Of a stretch of 64,000 nucleotides of DNA, positions 9,247 through 18,738 are shown one piece after another (position 1 is the first letter of the stretch; every line of letters begins with the position of its first letter). The notes under the pieces are model-generated. The model was not told the origin of the DNA, searched no databases, and saw nothing but the letters and a program-made list of their open reading frames with translations. Position numbers and translations under genes: made by a program. Source of the DNA: Nesterenkonia haasae (lineage in GTDB: Bacteria; Actinomycetota; Actinomycetes; Actinomycetales; Micrococcaceae); NCBI RefSeq assembly GCF_010119385.1, contig NZ_VFIE01000017.1:1-64000 (forward strand), given 5' to 3'.

Positions 9247-10182
9247 ATGACTTTTTCGGGGAAAGACGGCCGCAACCCCACGCCGCAGCGGGCCACCAGG
9301 GCTGCCCGCACCCCCAAACCAGGCTCTGACGGCGGACCCTTCGCCCACACCAAACCAGAGCGGCTGATCTCGGCCCAACCCAAGCCAGTGAAGATCCGAG
9401 CTGATGAGGCGGAGGCGAACTTCCGCGCCGTGCACCAGGAAGACGGCACCAGACTGCAGAAAATCCTGGCCCAGGCCGGGGTTGCCTCCCGTCGCGTCTG
9501 TGAAGATCTCATAGCCGAAGGCCGCGTCACCGTCGGTGGCAAAGTGATCGTCGAACCCGGCGTGCGTGTTGACCCGGATACAGTGTCAATCCATGTCGAC
9601 GGGGTTCGAGTGACCCTGGATGTGGAGCACCGGTATGTGATGTTCAACAAGCCAGCGAAAGTCATGACCACTATGCGCGACCCGGAGGGCCGGCGCTGCG
9701 TGGGGGACTTCCTGGATGAGAGCATGCGTGAAGCCCGCCTGGTCCACGTCGGACGACTGGACTATGAAACTGAAGGTCTGCTGCTGCTGACCAATGACGG
9801 TGACCTGACCAATAAGCTCACCCACCCCCGCTATGAGGTGCCGAAGACCTACATGGTTGAGGTACAGGGACAAATGCCGGTCAAGGCCGCCAAACAGCTC
9901 CAATCTGGGATCGAACTTGACGACGGCCCGATAGCCGCAGACCGGTGCTGGGTGTTGGGCTCCACCGGTTCGCGCACCATGGTCGAAGTTACCCTGCATT
10001 CAGGACGGAACCGGATTGTCCGGCGGATGTTCGAGCACATCGGCTTCCCGGCAACACGGTTGGTGCGCACCGCCATCGGCAAGATCGTCATCGGAGATCA
10101 GCCCCAGGGCGCTCTGCGTGACTTGGAGAAGCAGGAGATCGGTCATCTGCAGGACCTAGCTGGGGGCGCACAGAATGGGTGA
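9247..10182 (+). CDS. rluB: 23S rRNA pseudouridine synthase (RsuA/RluB family)
   Basis: A 311-residue protein with an S4 RNA-binding domain (RLQKILAQAGVASRRVCEDL, about 62-81) and the catalytic RsuA/RluB/E/F domain. The catalytic Asp is in GRLDYETEGLLLLTNDGDL (about 174-192), followed by SGRNRIVRRMFEHIGFPATRLVR (about 257-279). About 60 basic, Pro-rich residues precede the S4 domain, as in many actinobacterial homologues. It is expected to convert U2605-type uridine in 23S rRNA. The scpB-rluB order is conserved in many bacteria. Confidence 0.9.
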   Translation: MTFSGKDGRNPTPQRATRAARTPKPGSDGGPFAHTKPERLISAQPKPVKIRADEAEANFRAVHQEDGTRLQKILAQAGVASRRVCEDLIAEGRVTVGGKVIVEPGVRVDPDTVSIHVDGVRVTLDVEHRYVMFNKPAKVMTTMRDPEGRRCVGDFLDESMREARLVHVGRLDYETEGLLLLTNDGDLTNKLTHPRYEVPKTYMVEVQGQMPVKAAKQLQSGIELDDGPIAADRCWVLGSTGSRTMVEVTLHSGRNRIVRRMFEHIGFPATRLVRTAIGKIVIGDQPQGALRDLEKQEIGHLQDLAGGAQNG

Positions 10183-11305
10183 ACCGCGTGCGAAGGTCTT
10201 GATCCGCGGCACAGGACTGCTTGGCACAAGCATCGGCATAGGTCTGCGCGCCGCCGGCCACCAGGTGTGGCTCTCCGACCCCTCACCCACCGCTCAGCGT
10301 ATCGCCGAGGATGTGGGCGCAGGCACCTCATGGTCACCGGAGGACGCGGCCGAGCTGGTCGTGGTCGCCTCCCCTCCAGAGGTCACGGCCCAGGAAGTGG
10401 CCGAGGCACTGCAGGCGCATCCGCACAGCGTGGTGATGGACATAGCCTCCGTCAAAGCTGCTGTTTTGAAGGATCTGCTGGTCTGGGCTGAGGACGGCAG
10501 CCACGCCCTCAGCCTGGGCGATATCAGACGGTATGTGGGGACACACCCCATGGCTGGCCGGGAAAAGTCCGGGCCGGTGGCCGCACGTGGGGAGCTGTTC
10601 ACCTCCATGCCCTGGGTGATCTGCCCAGCGGAGGATCCGCGCACCGGAGAGCAGATCTCTGATCCGGAAGCGGTGGACACTGTCACTGCCCTTGCACGCC
10701 GCCTAGGAGCCAGCGCGCACAAAATGAGCGCGGTCAAACATGATCAGTCGGTAGCGCTGATCTCTCATCTGCCGCAGATCGCTGCCTCATTGGTGGCCTC
10801 ACGGCTCCAACAGGCTGAATCGGGCGCATTGGCGCTTTCCGGCAACGGACTGCGCGATGTCACCCGTATCGCGGCCAGCGACCCGAACCTCTGGGTGCAG
10901 ATCCTCAGCGCGAACTCAGCCCCCGTGGTAGAGATCCTCTACGGAGTGCGTGAGGACGTCGAACGGCTGATCAGCACTCTGGAAGATCCTGCCGCACCGG
11001 GTGGTCATGCGGATATTGCTCAACTGATTGCCGAGGGGAACTCTGGTGTGGCCAGAGTGCCGGGCAAACACGGGGCACCGCCGCAGTCGTTCGCCCAGCT
11101 CACTGTTATCGTTGACGACCGGCCTGGGCAGATCGCCGCTGTGCTTAACGACGTCGCCGAAGTCGGCGTCAACGTCGAAGACCTTCATATGGAGCATTCG
11201 GCCGGCCACCAAGTCGGTATGGTGGAACTGTCTGTGCTCCCCGCCCGCCGCGACGAGCTGGCTGAGGCGCTGACGACAATGGGATGGAAGGTAGTTCTTT
11301 CGTGA
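10175..11305 (+). CDS. tyrA: Prephenate dehydrogenase with C-terminal ACT domain
   Basis: A 376-residue TyrA that oxidatively decarboxylates prephenate to 4-hydroxyphenylpyruvate for tyrosine synthesis. The N-terminal NAD site is IRGTGLLGTSIGIGLRAAGH (about 10-29); the catalytic region includes THPMAGREKSGPVAARGELF (about 124-143) and the conserved SHLPQIAASLVAS (about 197-209). An ACT domain (LTVIVDDRPGQIAAVLNDVAE, from about 309) should give tyrosine feedback control. Overlaps rluB by 8 bases and cmk by a GTGA junction; the order rluB-tyrA-cmk-der is common in Micrococcales. Confidence 0.93.
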   Translation: MGEPRAKVLIRGTGLLGTSIGIGLRAAGHQVWLSDPSPTAQRIAEDVGAGTSWSPEDAAELVVVASPPEVTAQEVAEALQAHPHSVVMDIASVKAAVLKDLLVWAEDGSHALSLGDIRRYVGTHPMAGREKSGPVAARGELFTSMPWVICPAEDPRTGEQISDPEAVDTVTALARRLGASAHKMSAVKHDQSVALISHLPQIAASLVASRLQQAESGALALSGNGLRDVTRIAASDPNLWVQILSANSAPVVEILYGVREDVERLISTLEDPAAPGGHADIAQLIAEGNSGVARVPGKHGAPPQSFAQLTVIVDDRPGQIAAVLNDVAEVGVNVEDLHMEHSAGHQVGMVELSVLPARRDELAEALTTMGWKVVLS

Positions 11306-12018
11306 GTACACATACTGATGAGGCGCCTCCCGGGGCCCCGCAGTACACCGGGCGTATGGTGATCGCTGTGGATGGACCCTCGGGGTCCGGTAAATCCAGC
11401 GTCTGCCGCGCCGCAGCCTCCGAATTGGGCGCGGCCTATCTGGACACCGGGGCAATGTACCGCGCCGCCACCTGGTACTGCCTCCAGCAGCAGGTAGACC
11501 TCGATGACCATGATGCGGTTGAGGTGGCCGTTGAGGAACTCCCGCTGAACATCTCCACCAACCCCGACCACCAAGTGATCACCGTCGGACAGGCAGACGT
11601 CACAGACGCAATCCGGGATGCCAGCATTTCCGAAAAGGTCTCCGAAGTGGCGACAAACCCCAAGGCTCGGGCACTGCTGATCGCCTCCCAGCGCGGCATC
11701 ATTGACCGTGAGGGTTTCATTGTGGCCGAAGGGCGGGACATCACCACTGTGGTGGCCCCGGACGCACAGGTCCGCGTGCTGCTGACGGCTTCCGCTGAAG
11801 CCCGACTGCGCCGCAGGGGAGCCCAGATGGGCGGCACCCAGGATGCTGAGGCGTTGAAGCGGCAGGTCCTAGACCGCGATACCAAGGACTCTGCGGCGTC
11901 GAACTTTACCGAGGCCGCCGATGGCGTGGCCGTCCTGGACTCCTCAGATCTGAGTTTCCAGGAGACAGTTGATTCACTGATTAGCCGGGTGCAGCTTGCC
12001 CAGGGAGCACGGACCTGA
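11302..12018 (+). CDS. cmk: Cytidylate kinase
   Basis: A 238-residue (d)CMP kinase: [25 protein letters not shown] contains the P-loop, [14 protein letters not shown] is the CMP-binding motif, [29 protein letters not shown] is the LID region. The GTG at 11302 overlaps the tyrA TGA in a GTGA junction and is preceded by GGAAGG; an in-frame ATG at 11284 is possible but lies deeper in tyrA. Makes CDP/dCDP in the cytoplasm. Overlaps der by one base. Confidence 0.92.
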   Translation: MSTHTDEAPPGAPQYTGRMVIAVDGPSGSGKSSVCRAAASELGAAYLDTGAMYRAATWYCLQQQVDLDDHDAVEVAVEELPLNISTNPDHQVITVGQADVTDAIRDASISEKVSEVATNPKARALLIASQRGIIDREGFIVAEGRDITTVVAPDAQVRVLLTASAEARLRRRGAQMGGTQDAEALKRQVLDRDTKDSAASNFTEAADGVAVLDSSDLSFQETVDSLISRVQLAQGART

Positions 12019-13550
12019 TGGCGCACGATTCGCAAGACACCGGCGAGGACTTTGTACCTACCGGAGATGATGAGAAGCTCGCCCAGCGGCTTGCTGCGAT
12101 CACCGAAGAAGAGGCCGAAGCCCGTGCCGCCGCACTACGCGCTGGTTTGGAGGACTACGAACTCGACCCTGAAGACTCAGCGCTGCTGGACATCGACGAC
12201 GACGACGTCGAAGACCGCCCCTATGTGCCCGCCCCGCCGGTGCTCGCCATCATCGGGCGCCCCAATGTGGGCAAATCCACGCTGGTCAATCGGATCATCC
12301 GATCCCGTGAGGCTGTGGTGGAGGACGTACCTGGTGTGACCCGTGACCGGGTGTCCTACCCGGCGGAGTGGAACGGGCGGGACTTCACCCTGGTCGACAC
12401 CGGCGGCTGGGAAGCCGACGCCAAGGGACTCCACAAACGCGTCGCCGAACAGGCCGAACTGGCCGTTGATGAGGCTGACGCCGTGGTGTTTGTTCTTGAC
12501 GGTCTGGTCGGGGCGACCGCGGTGGATGAGGCCGTCGTGAAGATGCTGCGCCGGAAGAAAAAACCAGTGCTGCTGGTGGCCAATAAGATCGACTCCAACG
12601 CGCACATGTCTGAGGTGTACCCGCTGTGGAACCTCGGCATGGGGGAGCCCTTCCCCGTCTCGGCCCTCCACGGCACCGGAACCGGCGACCTGCTTGACGC
12701 TGCCCTGAAACATCTGCCCAAGACTGCCCAGCACGGGGGTATGGTTCCCCTGGGCGGACCGCGTCGCGTGGCTCTGGTCGGCCGGCCCAATGTGGGCAAG
12801 TCATCACTGCTGAACAAGCTCGCCGGTGCCGAACGTGTGGTGGTGGACAAGGTCGCCGGGACCACGCGGGACCCGGTGGACGAGCTGATTCAGCTCGGTG
12901 GTGAGGAATGGACCTTCGTTGACACCGCAGGGATTCGGCGACGTCAACATATGGCCTCCGGTTCCGAGTACTACGCTATGCTGCGAGCCCAACGGGCCCT
13001 GGAGCGCGCTGAAGTGGCCGTGATTCTGCTCTCTGTGGAGGAGCCTGTCAGCGAACAGGATGTGCGGATCGTTCAGATGGCTCTGGACTCCGGCCGCGCT
13101 GTGGTTCTTGCGTTCAACAAGTGGGACCTCTTGGACGATGAGCGTCGCTACTACCTGGAGCGGGAAATCGAGCGGGACCTAGCGCATATCTCCTGGGCAC
13201 CCCGAGTCAATGTTTCTGCGCTCACCGGATGGCATAAGGACCGGCTGGCTCCTGCTCTGCAGCGGTCGCTGCAAAATTGGGAACAGCGGATCCCTACCGG
13301 ACGGTTCAACGCATTCCTCGGCGAGCTGGTCGCGGCGCACCCGCACCCAGTGCGCGGTGGTAAACAACCACGTATCCTCTTCGGCACGCAGCCCTCAACG
13401 CGTCCGCCGACATTCGTGCTGTTCACCACCGGTTTCTTGGACCCCGGCTACCGGAGGTTCATTATCCGCAGGCTTCGGGAGACCTTCGACTTCAGCGGAA
13501 CCCCGATTCAGGTGCAGATGCGCGTCCGGGAGAAGCGCAAACGCCGCTAG
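12018..13550 (+). CDS. der: Ribosome biogenesis GTPase Der (EngA)
   Basis: A 510-residue double-GTPase. The first G domain has [14 protein letters not shown] (about 83-96), VDTGGWE and NKID; the second has [14 protein letters not shown] (about 254-267), VDTAGIRRR and NKWD (about 373-376). The C-terminal KH-like domain ends in [12 protein letters not shown]. An acidic N-terminal extension of about 75 residues precedes the first G domain, as is usual in actinobacteria. It acts in 50S subunit maturation. Last gene of the operon that starts at the ParA gene. Confidence 0.95.
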   Translation: MAHDSQDTGEDFVPTGDDEKLAQRLAAITEEEAEARAAALRAGLEDYELDPEDSALLDIDDDDVEDRPYVPAPPVLAIIGRPNVGKSTLVNRIIRSREAVVEDVPGVTRDRVSYPAEWNGRDFTLVDTGGWEADAKGLHKRVAEQAELAVDEADAVVFVLDGLVGATAVDEAVVKMLRRKKKPVLLVANKIDSNAHMSEVYPLWNLGMGEPFPVSALHGTGTGDLLDAALKHLPKTAQHGGMVPLGGPRRVALVGRPNVGKSSLLNKLAGAERVVVDKVAGTTRDPVDELIQLGGEEWTFVDTAGIRRRQHMASGSEYYAMLRAQRALERAEVAVILLSVEEPVSEQDVRIVQMALDSGRAVVLAFNKWDLLDDERRYYLEREIERDLAHISWAPRVNVSALTGWHKDRLAPALQRSLQNWEQRIPTGRFNAFLGELVAAHPHPVRGGKQPRILFGTQPSTRPPTFVLFTTGFLDPGYRRFIIRRLRETFDFSGTPIQVQMRVREKRKRR

Positions 13551-13556
13551 AGTCCG

Positions 13557-14870
13557 TCAGCCATACAGTGCGGCTTCAATGTCGCGGGTGATTCCGGCCA
13601 GGGAGTCCCAGCTGGAGCCCTGACTGAGGATCGTCAACACATAAGTTCCTGATGGGTGGTGGACGATCGCCGTGTCATGCAGGTTCCCACTGATGAAGCC
13701 AGGCTTGTTGAGCACTCGCCCGGCCGAACCGGCGGGAATGCCCTGCCGGTGCACATTGGCGGCCAGGGCATTGCGCATGCGTTCATGGCCGGAGTCACTC
13801 ATAGACATAGATCCGGTGGCCAGACTGGTCATGAACCGGGTGAGGTCTAGGGCATTGGTGCGGATCCCGCCCTCGCCTGCGCCGGTGTTGGTGGCGCCCA
13901 TGGCTGCAGCGTCGGCATAGATGTTCGCCCAGCCCAGCTCCGGGCCAATGGCCTCGGGGCACGGGTTATCACTGATGGTGAGCATATCGTTGAAGCATTG
14001 CGCGAGGTCACGGTCGCCGAGTGCCGTGTCATCCCAGTTGCGCTCGCCTGACTCGACTTCGCGGATGAGGCTGTAGCCCACGAGCAGTTTGTAGGTGCTG
14101 GCGGTAACGAAGGAGTCTGAGCCACCGGTCGAGCCGCTGCGGGATTCGCCGCCGACTTCTTGCAAGCTGATAGCAATCCGCCCCGGGTACGCACTGGACG
14201 TCTGAGTGAGAAAAGTATCGAGGTCACCGTCGAATGTGACGTTGGAGGAGTCAGGCGCCGGTTCAGGGGCCGGCGCTGGTTCTTCCACTTCTGCTTCGGG
14301 TTGCGGAGCTTCAACATCCGGCTCGGGCTGCTCCTCATCGCCGGTCTCGTCTTCGGTCGCTTCTTCTTCAGGTTCCTCATCTGTTTCTGCTTCGCGCTGG
14401 GCCTCTTCCTCAGCTTCGGCGTCAGCTTCAGCTCGGCGTTGAGCCTCTTCAGCTTCGGCCTCGGCTTGCTGTTCGGCACTGTCTTGTTCGGCGGTCTCGT
14501 GCGCGCGAGCGAGCGCTTCAGCCCAGTCTTCTAGCTCAGTGGCCGTGGCGTCAGCGGACTCATCAGCCTCACCAACCTCGGTTGCGTCTTCAGAGTCTTC
14601 AGGATTGGGCTCTTCGGTCGTTGGGCTCTGTTCCGTCGGCTGGTGCTCGGCCACTTGCTGCACCACGGCCGCGGCGGCGTCACGCATGGTGGTGTCCGCA
14701 GTGTTCTTCACCGTTTCGGGCAGATCCTGGGATTCGCTGGCCGGTGTGAGGCTGGAGGGCTCGGGGGCGTGGAAGTTCGGTGCGCAACCGGAGACCAGCA
14801 GAGCTGCAGTGACTGCAGCGACCGAAAGCCGTCCGGGCACACCCGCAAATTGGGGAAGACGCGAGTGCAT
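13557..14870 (-). CDS. Beta-lactamase-fold serine hydrolase lipoprotein with a long acidic linker
   Basis: A 437-residue predicted lipoprotein starting at the ATG at 14870: a signal peptide ending in the lipobox LVSGC (Cys about 29), then roughly 150 residues very rich in Glu, Ala, Gln and Pro (about 75-210, probably an extended or coiled-coil spacer), then a class A beta-lactamase-like domain. Active-site elements are visible: STYKL (SxxK), SDN within TISDNPCPEAI and NKPGF in place of KTG. The absence of the usual E166 loop suggests a cell-wall-related hydrolase or inactive fold rather than a true beta-lactamase. Convergent with der, 6 bases apart. Exported, membrane-anchored. Confidence 0.8.
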   Translation of the reverse strand: MHSRLPQFAGVPGRLSVAAVTAALLVSGCAPNFHAPEPSSLTPASESQDLPETVKNTADTTMRDAAAAVVQQVAEHQPTEQSPTTEEPNPEDSEDATEVGEADESADATATELEDWAEALARAHETAEQDSAEQQAEAEAEEAQRRAEADAEAEEEAQREAETDEEPEEEATEDETGDEEQPEPDVEAPQPEAEVEEPAPAPEPAPDSSNVTFDGDLDTFLTQTSSAYPGRIAISLQEVGGESRSGSTGGSDSFVTASTYKLLVGYSLIREVESGERNWDDTALGDRDLAQCFNDMLTISDNPCPEAIGPELGWANIYADAAAMGATNTGAGEGGIRTNALDLTRFMTSLATGSMSMSDSGHERMRNALAANVHRQGIPAGSAGRVLNKPGFISGNLHDTAIVHHPSGTYVLTILSQGSSWDSLAGITRDIEAALYG

Positions 14871-15061
14871 AAGGGGTACCGTACCCAGGCCTGGGCACCT
14901 GACCTGGGATTTCAACCACATTTGCGAGTTACGGTTTCATCACAGGTGGGTCAGAAGGGTTAGGATGCTCGACGGGCAGGTTCGTGTCTGGACCGCCCAG
15001 GTAATCATGTAGACTGTTCCGGTGCTTCGGCCGGCCTAGCCAGTTTCCGAAAGCGCAGTCG

Positions 15062-15138
15062 CGGGCTATAGCGCAGCTTGGTAGCGCGTCCGTCTGGGGG
15101 ACGGAAGGTCGTGGGTTCAAATCCCGCTAGCCCGACCA
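15062..15138 (+). tRNA. tRNA-Pro (anticodon GGG)
   Basis: Cloverleaf folds cleanly: acceptor CGGGCTA/TAGCCCG, D-stem GCGC/GCGC, anticodon stem TCCGT/ACGGA with loop CTGGGGG (anticodon GGG), T-stem GTGGG/CCCGC, discriminator A and encoded CCA. The 3' part is the crossover region of an integrative element: the same segment recurs at 26517 and 56346. Both distal copies read GACATT instead of GACCA, so the encoded CCA probably came with the element. Confidence 0.96.
15111..15136 (+). repeat. Attachment site copy 1 (attL, in the tRNA-Pro 3' end)
   Basis: 26-base segment covering the T-arm and acceptor 3' strand. An identical 26-base copy is at 26517-26542, and 20 bases of it recur at 56346-56365. 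The integrase gene starts 89 bases downstream. Confidence 0.9.
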
Positions 15139-15183
15139 AACAGGCCCGGAATACCGGGGATGCAGGCAGGGAACACCGGCAGA

Positions 15184-15213
15184 TGTTACCTAATCCGCCG
15201 AATGTGTTACCTA
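15184..15213 (+). repeat. Two direct TGTTACCTA repeats, probable integrase arm sites
   Basis: TGTTACCTA occurs at 15184-15192 and again at 15205-15213, exactly 21 bases (two helical turns) apart, between attL and the integrase gene. A third copy lies at 26370-26378 near attR. Arm-type sites of tyrosine integrases look like this; the assignment is inference from position and repetition. Confidence 0.55.
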
Positions 15214-15224
15214 GCAGCGATAGA

Positions 15225-16382
15225 ATGCCCCTCATGGCTAGCATCCAGACCCGCTCGGGCCCCAAAGGAACCTCATTCCGTGTCACCTGGCGCGAAGATG
15301 GCTCGCAAAAAGTCGCGACCTACCGCTCCGAGGAAGCCGCCCTCAACTGGAAACGGCTGATCGAGGCCGTCGGCAGCGCCGATGAGGCCGACCGCATCCT
15401 GGAGAAGCAGAACTCCACCTCCCCCACCGTCGATGAGGTGGCCGAGCACAGACTCGAACTGCTGCGCGCCACACGGGGCACCAAGGCCACCTACCGCCAG
15501 TACATGCGCACCCACATATCCCCCGCATTCGGCTCCTGGCCAGTGGACACGGTCAGCCCCGACGACTGTCGACGGTTCGTCATCGCCCTGGAGAACAAAG
15601 GGCGGGCCCCGAAGATGATCCACAACATCTGCGGTTGGCTGACCAGCCTCATGCTCCACGCCGAAGAGCGCGGCTGGCGATCCGGCAACCCCATGAAGGC
15701 CGACATGCTCCCGCCGGTGGAAAGGTCAGACGCCACTGAGGCGAGCATGTTCCTGACCAAGAAAGAGGCGGACGCGATCATCAGCCGCGTGCGCCAGCCC
15801 TACCAAGACTTCTGCCTGCTGATGCTCTCTACGGGGATGCGTCCCTCAGAGAGCCGGTCGCTCACCGTGGCCGATGTTCTGCTCGATCAGCCACAGCCGG
15901 TCATCCGTGTCACCAAGGCCATGAAGAACAGCCGCGAGAAGGGCGGCTACGAATACGTCGGCCCGCCGAAGTCCAAGGCGTCGCGACGCCCAGGGGGACT
16001 GCCGCCCTCGGCGGTCCAGATGCTCCGACCACACCTGGCGGGGCGGCCCTCCTCGGAGCCGCTGTTCCCCGGCGTGCGGACCGAGTACATGTCCCACAGC
16101 GCACCCGGCCGTGCATTCAACAAGGGGGCCGCAGAAGCGCGCTCAGAGGGTGAGCTACACAAAGACCCGGATCTGGACAGCTTGCGCCACACGCATGCGT
16201 CGCTGATGCTCGCTGCGGGCATGGAGACGTGGAAGCTCGCGAACCACCTCGGCCACGACGAAACCATGACGCGGAAGGTCTACGGGCACCTGATGCCGGA
16301 GGCTCAGTTCGAGGCCGCCACGTTCGCAGCGAAGGCCCTCGACGGTGGCGCCATCCTCATGCTGGGGACGGCCACCTCCTGA
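15225..16382 (+). CDS. int: Tyrosine recombinase (phage-type integrase)
   Basis: A 385-residue site-specific recombinase with an N-terminal arm-binding segment (SIQTRSGPKGTSFRVTWRED), a SAM-like core-binding domain (about 75-165) and a C-terminal catalytic domain. Catalytic elements: Arg in STGMRPSESRSL (about 205-216), RHTHAS (about 326-331), HLGH (about 343-346) and the Tyr nucleophile in RKVYGHLMPE (about 352-361). The HxxR position reads DxxR (DSLRH). The ATG at 15225 or 15234 is plausible. It lies next to attL in the tRNA-Pro gene and should integrate and, with a directionality factor not found here, excise the island. Confidence 0.9.
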   Translation: MPLMASIQTRSGPKGTSFRVTWREDGSQKVATYRSEEAALNWKRLIEAVGSADEADRILEKQNSTSPTVDEVAEHRLELLRATRGTKATYRQYMRTHISPAFGSWPVDTVSPDDCRRFVIALENKGRAPKMIHNICGWLTSLMLHAEERGWRSGNPMKADMLPPVERSDATEASMFLTKKEADAIISRVRQPYQDFCLLMLSTGMRPSESRSLTVADVLLDQPQPVIRVTKAMKNSREKGGYEYVGPPKSKASRRPGGLPPSAVQMLRPHLAGRPSSEPLFPGVRTEYMSHSAPGRAFNKGAAEARSEGELHKDPDLDSLRHTHASLMLAAGMETWKLANHLGHDETMTRKVYGHLMPEAQFEAATFAAKALDGGAILMLGTATS

Positions 16383-16490
16383 CCCTGCACCGCCCCCGAG
16401 TTGTTGATCTCCTAGGGGTAAGGACCTAACCAGAGAACTTCGCCCCGTGACGGCTCGGACACTCGCCTACCCTTGCCCTCGAACATACGG

Positions 16491-18725
16491 TCAACTTATG
16501 CGCGCCCGAGCGGAGGCAGGAATTGCCACTATTGGTTGCAAGGCCTCAAGACGACCTGCGTAGGTATTGGCAACTCGGTCGTAGAGGTCAGCTGTTCTCT
16601 TAGACTCGACGTCCACGACTAACGAATACGGGATCGCTTTGGGGCCTTGCGCCATACCGCCATTACTTCGTGCGTTGTAGTGGATATCGAAAACCGGTTC
16701 ACGCAAGGAGCGGCCAAGTTTGCTTCGACTTGCCCTAAGCGTGGTTTCCCATTTCTGAGCATCGGTTCGTAACGCTCTCTCTGTATCCCAATCGCCGCGC
16801 TTGAAAAAGCTGTCGGTTTTCGGATCTACGGCTGACTCGTCCTTGAAGTTTCCGCTATGAGGGCGGAAGGTAATATCCAGACCGGCGCGGCTATAACTCC
16901 CGGGGTCTTCGGGATCCGTCTCCGTAGCGAAACAGAACGTAGCGGTTATGCCAACTTTTCCCAACAACTCTTCCGATGGAAGGGGAAGTCTGGCTCGCAG
17001 ATATTGTCCTGGATGGAGCTCGCCCTGGTACAAAACTCTGACTTGACCATCGCCGCAGGACACAATCTCATCCAAGTTAGATGGAAGACGCCCCCAACCC
17101 ACCTCTCGACGCTCTTGCTCTCGATGGTCTGCCGACTGTACGAGAAGCGCTCTGATACCCAGTGGCGTCAATCGATCACCAAAGTGGGCTCTCATAGAGA
17201 GCGCTCGACCGAGAGCGCTAGGCGAGGCAAACGACGTTCCCTGAGTCCATGCCAATTGTCCAGGAGTGTTCGACTGATATACCAGGAACGGCTCAGTGAG
17301 CGTCCCTCCAAAATCCAACACATCAGGCTTGACATACCCGGGTGACCTTCCAGGTCCTGTAGCGCTATAGGCCGCTTTCGCCCAGCCAGCCCGAGAGGAA
17401 TCTGCAGCACCCAGAGCGAACCCGTTGATGCAATCTGCAGGGACTTGGATCCGACGGCTCAGCGAATCAGAATGTTCGCCGTTATTCCCCACAGCGACGG
17501 ACATGAGAGTCTTGCCGTCGGCAAGGTGCCCATCGAGAACTGCAGTCCATGGGTGCACATCATCGTCTTCGATTGAGACGGATGGTCCCAAGCTGAGATT
17601 GACGAAGTTGTATTCGTTCTGGTCGAGAACGTCTTTGATTCGCCTCAACACGTCGTACAGCTCATAAGGGTCCGTCCCGGAAGCGTCGTCCAGCACTCGA
17701 TAGTGGTCGACTTCACATAGAGGGCTCCGAGGCGAGACCCCAGGCTCCAGAGTCCCAAACAGCAGAGCGGACGTCACATCGTGTCCATGATCTTCCAGTT
17801 CCGGCACCGCGGCGCCCAGGTCCTTGGTCGTGAAGCTGCGCACCCACGGGGCAAGAGGGCTTGAGCTAGGAAAGCCGCCATCGAAAATCGCGACACGGAT
17901 GCTGTCGTCAACTGGTTCTTTGGGAGGAAGTGTGGAGGTGTATTCGCTCGAAAGCGGGGATGACCGCTCAACCTGAGGCGTAGACCGCATCTTCGAGAGA
18001 GGTCGTGCTGCGCGCATAAACGAGAACTTGCCTAGCTCGGAAAGCTGGGCCTCAGTCGCTTCGGTGGGCACAAAGTAGAGACCACTCGCGAATATTGCCT
18101 TATCAGATCGAGTCTCGACACCCAAGGAGCTCGCGTACTCGATGAACGAATCAACCACGTAACGAGAAGTCTGAGATGCGTGTAAAACAATCTCGACCAG
18201 TAACCCACCAAGCGTCTCTTCGGCCCGTTCCAAGTTTCTAAGCTTATCCTCGAGAAGGAACGGAGAAATCGCTTCGATCCTCTGAATAACCGGGTCTACT
18301 CCTGAGGGTTCAGAAGACATCTCCTCGGCCCAGTCGTTGAATCGGTCGCGGTCACCAGCGACAAAGAGGGTGGTAGAAGGACTGAGCCGCGGCTCTTCCT
18401 TCTTGGTCCACTTCTCTGGGACTAGTTCTGTTGGCCGCGAGCCAACTTGCCGGAGACCGTAATTGTCGAGCAACTTCTTGGGATGGAAAGACTTAGCGAG
18501 CGATTGCGGGTGCAGGGTCAGCGCTGCTACTGCCTCGTTGCCAGGACAGGCCGCACCTGGAAGACCCTCAAGGGCGTTTGACGTTGACCGGACTTCGCCT
18601 CGGAGGCGCTTGATCGCTTCGTCGAAGGAGTAGGGCGTTTCGGGGGGCCCACCACCCCCGGGGGCCGCAACTCTGTCTGTGAGTCGCTCTCCATAACCAA
18701 GCAAAAATTGCTCATTATTCGGCAT
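16491..18725 (-). CDS. S8 subtilisin-like serine protease (IetS-like)
   Basis: A 744-residue protein with a poorly conserved N-terminal half (about 1-265) and a subtilase domain (about 275-560). The catalytic triad is visible: Asp in VAIFDGGFP (about 280), His in DHGHDVTS (about 320) and Ser in QGTSFASPSALG (about 495). No signal peptide, so it probably acts in the cytoplasm. The ATG at 18725 follows GAGG at good spacing; an ATG 4 codons upstream is possible. It is the second gene after a AAA ATPase, 13 bases away. This pair matches the IetAS arrangement, described as a plasmid stability/incompatibility module and listed among antiphage systems. Target unknown. Confidence 0.8.
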   Translation of the reverse strand: MPNNEQFLLGYGERLTDRVAAPGGGGPPETPYSFDEAIKRLRGEVRSTSNALEGLPGAACPGNEAVAALTLHPQSLAKSFHPKKLLDNYGLRQVGSRPTELVPEKWTKKEEPRLSPSTTLFVAGDRDRFNDWAEEMSSEPSGVDPVIQRIEAISPFLLEDKLRNLERAEETLGGLLVEIVLHASQTSRYVVDSFIEYASSLGVETRSDKAIFASGLYFVPTEATEAQLSELGKFSFMRAARPLSKMRSTPQVERSSPLSSEYTSTLPPKEPVDDSIRVAIFDGGFPSSSPLAPWVRSFTTKDLGAAVPELEDHGHDVTSALLFGTLEPGVSPRSPLCEVDHYRVLDDASGTDPYELYDVLRRIKDVLDQNEYNFVNLSLGPSVSIEDDDVHPWTAVLDGHLADGKTLMSVAVGNNGEHSDSLSRRIQVPADCINGFALGAADSSRAGWAKAAYSATGPGRSPGYVKPDVLDFGGTLTEPFLVYQSNTPGQLAWTQGTSFASPSALGRALSMRAHFGDRLTPLGIRALLVQSADHREQERREVGWGRLPSNLDEIVSCGDGQVRVLYQGELHPGQYLRARLPLPSEELLGKVGITATFCFATETDPEDPGSYSRAGLDITFRPHSGNFKDESAVDPKTDSFFKRGDWDTERALRTDAQKWETTLRASRSKLGRSLREPVFDIHYNARSNGGMAQGPKAIPYSLVVDVESKRTADLYDRVANTYAGRLEALQPIVAIPASARARIS

Positions 18726-18738
18726 CGAATTCCTCAAC

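Noticed and set aside
13900-14700. Plus-strand open frames opposite the acidic lipoprotein linker
   Set aside because: They are reverse-strand reflections of the Glu/Ala-rich repeat and would be Phe/Ser-rich junk.
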